A stretch of 8,603 nt of DNA from Holophagaceae bacterium (lineage in GTDB: Bacteria; Acidobacteriota; Holophagae; Holophagales; Holophagaceae): assembly GCA_025353305.1 (NCBI GenBank), contig JANXQX010000084.1, positions 1-8,603 of the forward strand, given 5' to 3'. How positions within the stretch are numbered: position 1 is the stretch's first letter; every line of letters starts with the position of its first letter. The translations under genes and the position numbers were made by a program. Below, piece after piece: positions 6,445 through 8,603 of this stretch. The notes beneath the pieces were generated by a model, which was given only the letters and a program-made list of their open reading frames with translations, ran no database searches and was not told the DNA's origin.

Positions 6445-7170
6445 ATGGGTTCATGGGTCACACGCCGAATAGTGCCTGTCCGCTGCGGGAAGCTCGCCGT
6501 CCGCATGGCGATGCTGCTCGCCTTTATTTCGGCGGGCCTGGCGGAGGCCGATTCCGTGCGCGGATCCAAGCACGACCTCTCTACTAGTTACGATCCCATC
6601 TCCCCGCAAGTGTGTATGTATTGCCATACCCCCCACCACGCCAATAACACGCTTGGCGGCATCCACGCCCCCTTGTGGAACCGCGTCATCGACACCACCA
6701 AGGTTTTCACCGTCTACACCAGTCCTACCCTGGTCAACACGGCGGGAAATCCCAACACATCCATCTCGGTCCTCTGCCTGGGTTGCCACGATGGGAGCGT
6801 TTCTTTTGGAACCGTGTATGGCCTGACGTTTAGCGACAAGCACGAAGTGATCAACGGCGCGAGCCTGGGTGAAAGGGGGGAAACCCCCAACTGCGACCGC
6901 TGCCACCAAAACATTGGAGGGACCGAGAAATGGTGGGTTGGCCAGAACCTGGGCAACATGCATCCAATCTCGATTTCCTACCCGACCCCCGCTAAAAGCA
7001 CGCAATACAACCAGCCGCCTGATCAGACCAATGGCTGGCCGGACATGAAGCTTTTCAACGGGAAAGTGGAGTGCCCCACGTGCCACAAAGTGCATGACCC
7101 AGCCATCACGCCGTTCCTCCGGAAATCCAACGGCGGCAGTGCGCTCTGCCTGACATGCCACATCAAATAG
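6445..7170 (+). CDS. Pentaheme c-type cytochrome, paralog 2
   Basis: 241 residues. ATG preceded by GGAG (6435-6438) six bases upstream; 21 bases after the gene 5 stop, so the two are surely one operon. Signal peptide: Arg/Lys n-region, core MAMLLAFISAG, cleavage probably after AEA at residue 35, just before DSVRGSKHDLS. Heme motifs: C57 (CMYCHTPHH), C111 (CLGCHDG), C150 (CDRCH), C210 (CPTCHKVHD) and C235 (CLTCH), tail IK. Conserved non-motif His (KHDLS, TPHH, SDKH, NMHPI, VHD) are shared with gene 5 and are candidate axial ligands. Divergence from gene 5 is concentrated around heme 3 (residues ~140-170), the very region where gene 1 has no heme. A tandem duplication is the simplest origin. 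Role as for gene 5: electron shuttle or surface/filament subunit, undetermined. Confidence 0.92.
   Translation: MGSWVTRRIVPVRCGKLAVRMAMLLAFISAGLAEADSVRGSKHDLSTSYDPISPQVCMYCHTPHHANNTLGGIHAPLWNRVIDTTKVFTVYTSPTLVNTAGNPNTSISVLCLGCHDGSVSFGTVYGLTFSDKHEVINGASLGERGETPNCDRCHQNIGGTEKWWVGQNLGNMHPISISYPTPAKSTQYNQPPDQTNGWPDMKLFNGKVECPTCHKVHDPAITPFLRKSNGGSALCLTCHIK
6875..6888 (+). repeat. Short perfect hairpin inside gene 6
   Basis: A run of six G, then AAA, then five C inside the coding sequence just before heme motif 3. It encodes part of the loop where the two pentaheme paralogs differ most. The homopolymer runs could be slippage-prone. No regulatory role is claimed. Confidence 0.4.
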
Positions 7171-7647
7171 CCTGAAGGGGCCATCGGCCTGCCTTACATC
7201 TCATGACTTCTTCCTTGAAGACGAAGGATATTCCGCCGGCATTTTGATACTCATTGGACCATGAAGTTCTCGTGTCTCGGTCTTTCCCACGCGGGTTTCA
7301 CCACGCATATCGGCCACTCTTGGCGGCGATCGTACACCCGGGATGGACCCTCAGTGCGGGTCTGAGGCGTTTGTTGAAGAGTGAGGTCAGATGCGGCGGC
7401 ACGGGGATGCCCGCGGTGAAGGTATCACCCGCCAGAAATCCCTAAAGATGGCAGCCAGCGCTGGCCAAAGCAGCCTCAGGGTAGGATCTCCTCAGCATCG
7501 CCGCAGGCCGATGAAAGCCCTCAGCACTTCTGGATTGCCACTCATTCAAAGGAATGGTCCAAAGCTTCTCGCCCGTCGTGCTGATGCTCAGGATCTACGA
7601 GTCTTGGTCAACGTGGCGTCCGGCACCTCGCGGGGCAGCGAACTTTC
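7171..7647. other. Convergent intergenic region without a supportable gene
   Basis: The plus-strand block and the minus-strand pair end facing each other across 477 bases. Short open frames exist on both strands, but none has a ribosome site, signal peptide or recognisable domain, and opposite-strand openness is expected at this GC content. A minus-strand frame near 7275-7430 shows a faint reverse-transcriptase-like string interrupted by stops (see findings); it is too weak to annotate as a pseudogene. Region function: probably transcription termination from both sides. Confidence 0.5.
7175..7195 (+). terminator. Candidate hairpin after gene 6
   Basis: AAGGGGCC pairs with GGCC plus CCTT (two-base TG bulge, ATC loop), eight base pairs in all, starting five bases after the gene 6 stop. 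The downstream sequence is pyrimidine-rich (cttcttcctt) rather than a true T-run. Position and stem fit the end of the plus-strand operon; a short bulged stem makes it only a moderate candidate. Confidence 0.35.
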
Positions 7648-8052
7648 CTACTTGGGCGAGGCCACGCCCTGGTTTGCAATGCGAGTCGCGAAGTAGATCG
7701 TGGGGAACGTCCGGTTCAATGTGTTGCTTTGGAAGTTCTCCATGGGCATCTCCAGGGGCACGGAGACTTTGTCGCCCACCGCGACCTTGAACTGTCCGGT
7801 GGCGGCCCAGATTTCACCGGAGTTGGTCTTGACCCGGACATAGGTGTAGTTGGCGGCGTCCATGGTTTCGACCACGGTTCCGGAAGCCATGGCCGTGGTG
7901 GGCAGAGTGGCAGACTGGGCCATGGGCATAGCCATTGGGGCTGCGGCGGTCACCGGCCCTGCGGGCGTTTTTAGGGCCCGATCCCGTGAACAGGCGACGA
8001 GCAAAGCCAGCGTGAGGACGGAAAGGAGGGTGGTAGATCTAATGTTGCGCAT
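7648..8052 (-). CDS. Small lipoprotein resembling NrfJ-related proteins
   Basis: 134 residues from ATG at 8052, chosen because GGAG lies seven bases upstream (8060-8063) and it gives a compact leader. A TTG at 8085 would add 11 residues and overlap the upstream gene's stop. The leader ends in the lipobox LVAC with lipidated Cys at 21. Residues 30-57 form an Ala/Pro/Met linker containing PMAMPMA (39-45). Residues 58-125 form the conserved part: GTVVETMDAANYTYV, EIWAA, FKVAVGDKVSV, EMPMENF, LNRTF and IYF. This pattern is what I recall from small periplasmic proteins annotated as NrfJ-related, often found near multiheme cytochromes; the biochemical function of that family is not settled. The fold is probably a small beta-barrel. 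It follows a multiheme cytochrome gene by 29 bases and is most likely co-transcribed with it. Family assignment moderate; lipoprotein call good. Confidence 0.8.
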   Translation of the reverse strand: MRNIRSTTLLSVLTLALLVACSRDRALKTPAGPVTAAAPMAMPMAQSATLPTTAMASGTVVETMDAANYTYVRVKTNSGEIWAATGQFKVAVGDKVSVPLEMPMENFQSNTLNRTFPTIYFATRIANQGVASPK

Positions 8053-8081
8053 GGTGAATCTCCATACATCCAGGGTACCGA

Positions 8082-8603
8082 TCAAGGATGGGTTGAGTGG
8101 GTTTCTTGTGGGTGCTTTGAATCACTATTGACAGGCGTCGCGGGCCGGTTGTGGCAGTCGTCGCAACCTGAGATGGCTTGCAGTCTGGGCTTATCCGAGA
8201 AGTGCGGAAGGTGGCAGGAAAGGCAAGTCAGGGGTTTGCCTGTGTACTTGTTGATGATTCCTCCTGTTGGATGTTTTGTCTGAGGATGGTTGCCGGTCTT
8301 GTCCTTGTGGCAGCCCAGGCAGAGCAGTTGCACGTCGCCCCGGGGGAAGCCCTTGGTCTCGCCGCCGTGGGAAGTGTGGCAGTGCGAGCAAAGGCCCTCC
8401 ATGACTGGCTTGTGGCGGGAGACAGCCCTGTCCGCTTGGGCGCGCAGGCCGTCGTGGCATTGCAGGCACATCTCTTTGGGATTGGCCGCCATGAGCGAGG
8501 GCAGGTTCGAGGCGTGGGGCGCGTGGCAGGCCATGCATTCCCCTTGGGCCACGGGCGGATGGGGGAAGGCTTTCTTCGCGGCGGCCTCTACGGTCTTGTG
8601 GCA
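8082..8603 (-). CDS. Multiheme 'paired CXXCH' c-type cytochrome (5' end outside window)
   Basis: C-terminal 173 residues; the coding frame runs off the right edge. The first visible residues, CHK, are the tail of a heme motif cut by the edge. Six complete motifs follow, numbered from the edge: C23 (CMACHAPH), C46 (CLQCHDG), C72 (CSHCHTSHG), C95 (CLGCHKD), C127 (CLSCHLPH) and C147 (CDDCH). The alternation of CxxCHxPH units with LCLxCH units is the layout of the doubled-CXXCH cytochrome family. The GTG at 8552 is internal, not a start. The C-terminal tail is His-rich and unstructured-looking (HPQETHSTHP). It heads a minus-strand pair with the small lipoprotein downstream, an arrangement suggesting a second electron-transfer module next to the plus-strand one. 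Cell location cannot be judged without the N-terminus. Confidence 0.9.
   Translation of the reverse strand, partial: CHKTVEAAAKKAFPHPPVAQGECMACHAPHASNLPSLMAANPKEMCLQCHDGLRAQADRAVSRHKPVMEGLCSHCHTSHGGETKGFPRGDVQLLCLGCHKDKTGNHPQTKHPTGGIINKYTGKPLTCLSCHLPHFSDKPRLQAISGCDDCHNRPATPVNSDSKHPQETHSTHP

Noticed and set aside
6451..7161. 236-codon minus-strand frame opposite the second pentaheme gene
   Set aside because: The plus strand carries five CXXCH motifs and a signal peptide; the reverse frame is low-complexity shadow sequence.
7254..7696. Short plus-strand open frames after gene 6
   Set aside because: No ribosome site, leader or domain; they overlap each other and the end of the minus-strand lipoprotein gene.
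1..8603. CRISPR arrays, tRNA genes, insertion-sequence ends or attachment sites
   Set aside because: No regularly spaced repeats, no tRNA-like cloverleaf and no terminal inverted repeats with a transposase were seen. The only repeated structure is the paralogous cytochrome coding sequence and short stem-loops.

Overview
The window reads as an electron-transfer locus from a GC-rich Gram-negative bacterium. Five of its eight genes encode multiheme c-type cytochromes, with 28 complete heme-attachment motifs (26 CXXCH and 2 CXXXCH) plus one cut by the right edge. One gene encodes an outer-membrane beta-barrel and two encode likely lipoproteins. Outer membrane, Sec export and abundant c-heme together suggest a metal-reducing or otherwise extracellularly respiring bacterium, such as Acidobacteriota (Geothrix/Holophaga type) or Desulfuromonadota/Myxococcota. 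The taxon is an inference; no rRNA or housekeeping marker is present.

Layout, plus strand: (1) a tetraheme cytochrome cut by the left edge (2-634); (2) a ~600-residue beta-barrel (717-2510); (3) an octaheme cytochrome translationally coupled to the barrel through a TGATG overlap (2510-3838), whose first and last heme motifs are the rarer CXXXCH; (4) a lipoprotein with two parvulin-like domains (3899-5521); (5, 6) two tandem pentaheme cytochromes (5671-6423 and 6445-7170) that are close paralogs of each other and more distant relatives of gene 1. All three small cytochromes end in the same LCLTCHIK tail. Minus strand, converging on this block: a multiheme 'paired CXXCH' cytochrome running off the right edge (8603-8082), followed 29 bases later by a small Met-containing lipoprotein resembling NrfJ-related proteins (8052-7648). 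The 477 bases between the convergent blocks hold no gene I can support.

Working model (inference): barrel plus octaheme cytochrome form the core of a porin-cytochrome conduit across the outer membrane. The small tetra/pentaheme proteins act as periplasmic shuttles or as surface or filament subunits. The double-parvulin lipoprotein assists folding of the barrel or of the secreted cytochromes. The composition recalls known porin-cytochrome clusters (MtrCAB, OmbB-OmaB-OmcB, ExtABCD), but I recognise no gene well enough to assign a symbol. Hairpins between genes 1/2 and 3/4 and a candidate promoter before gene 5 suggest the plus-strand block is expressed in sub-units at different levels.
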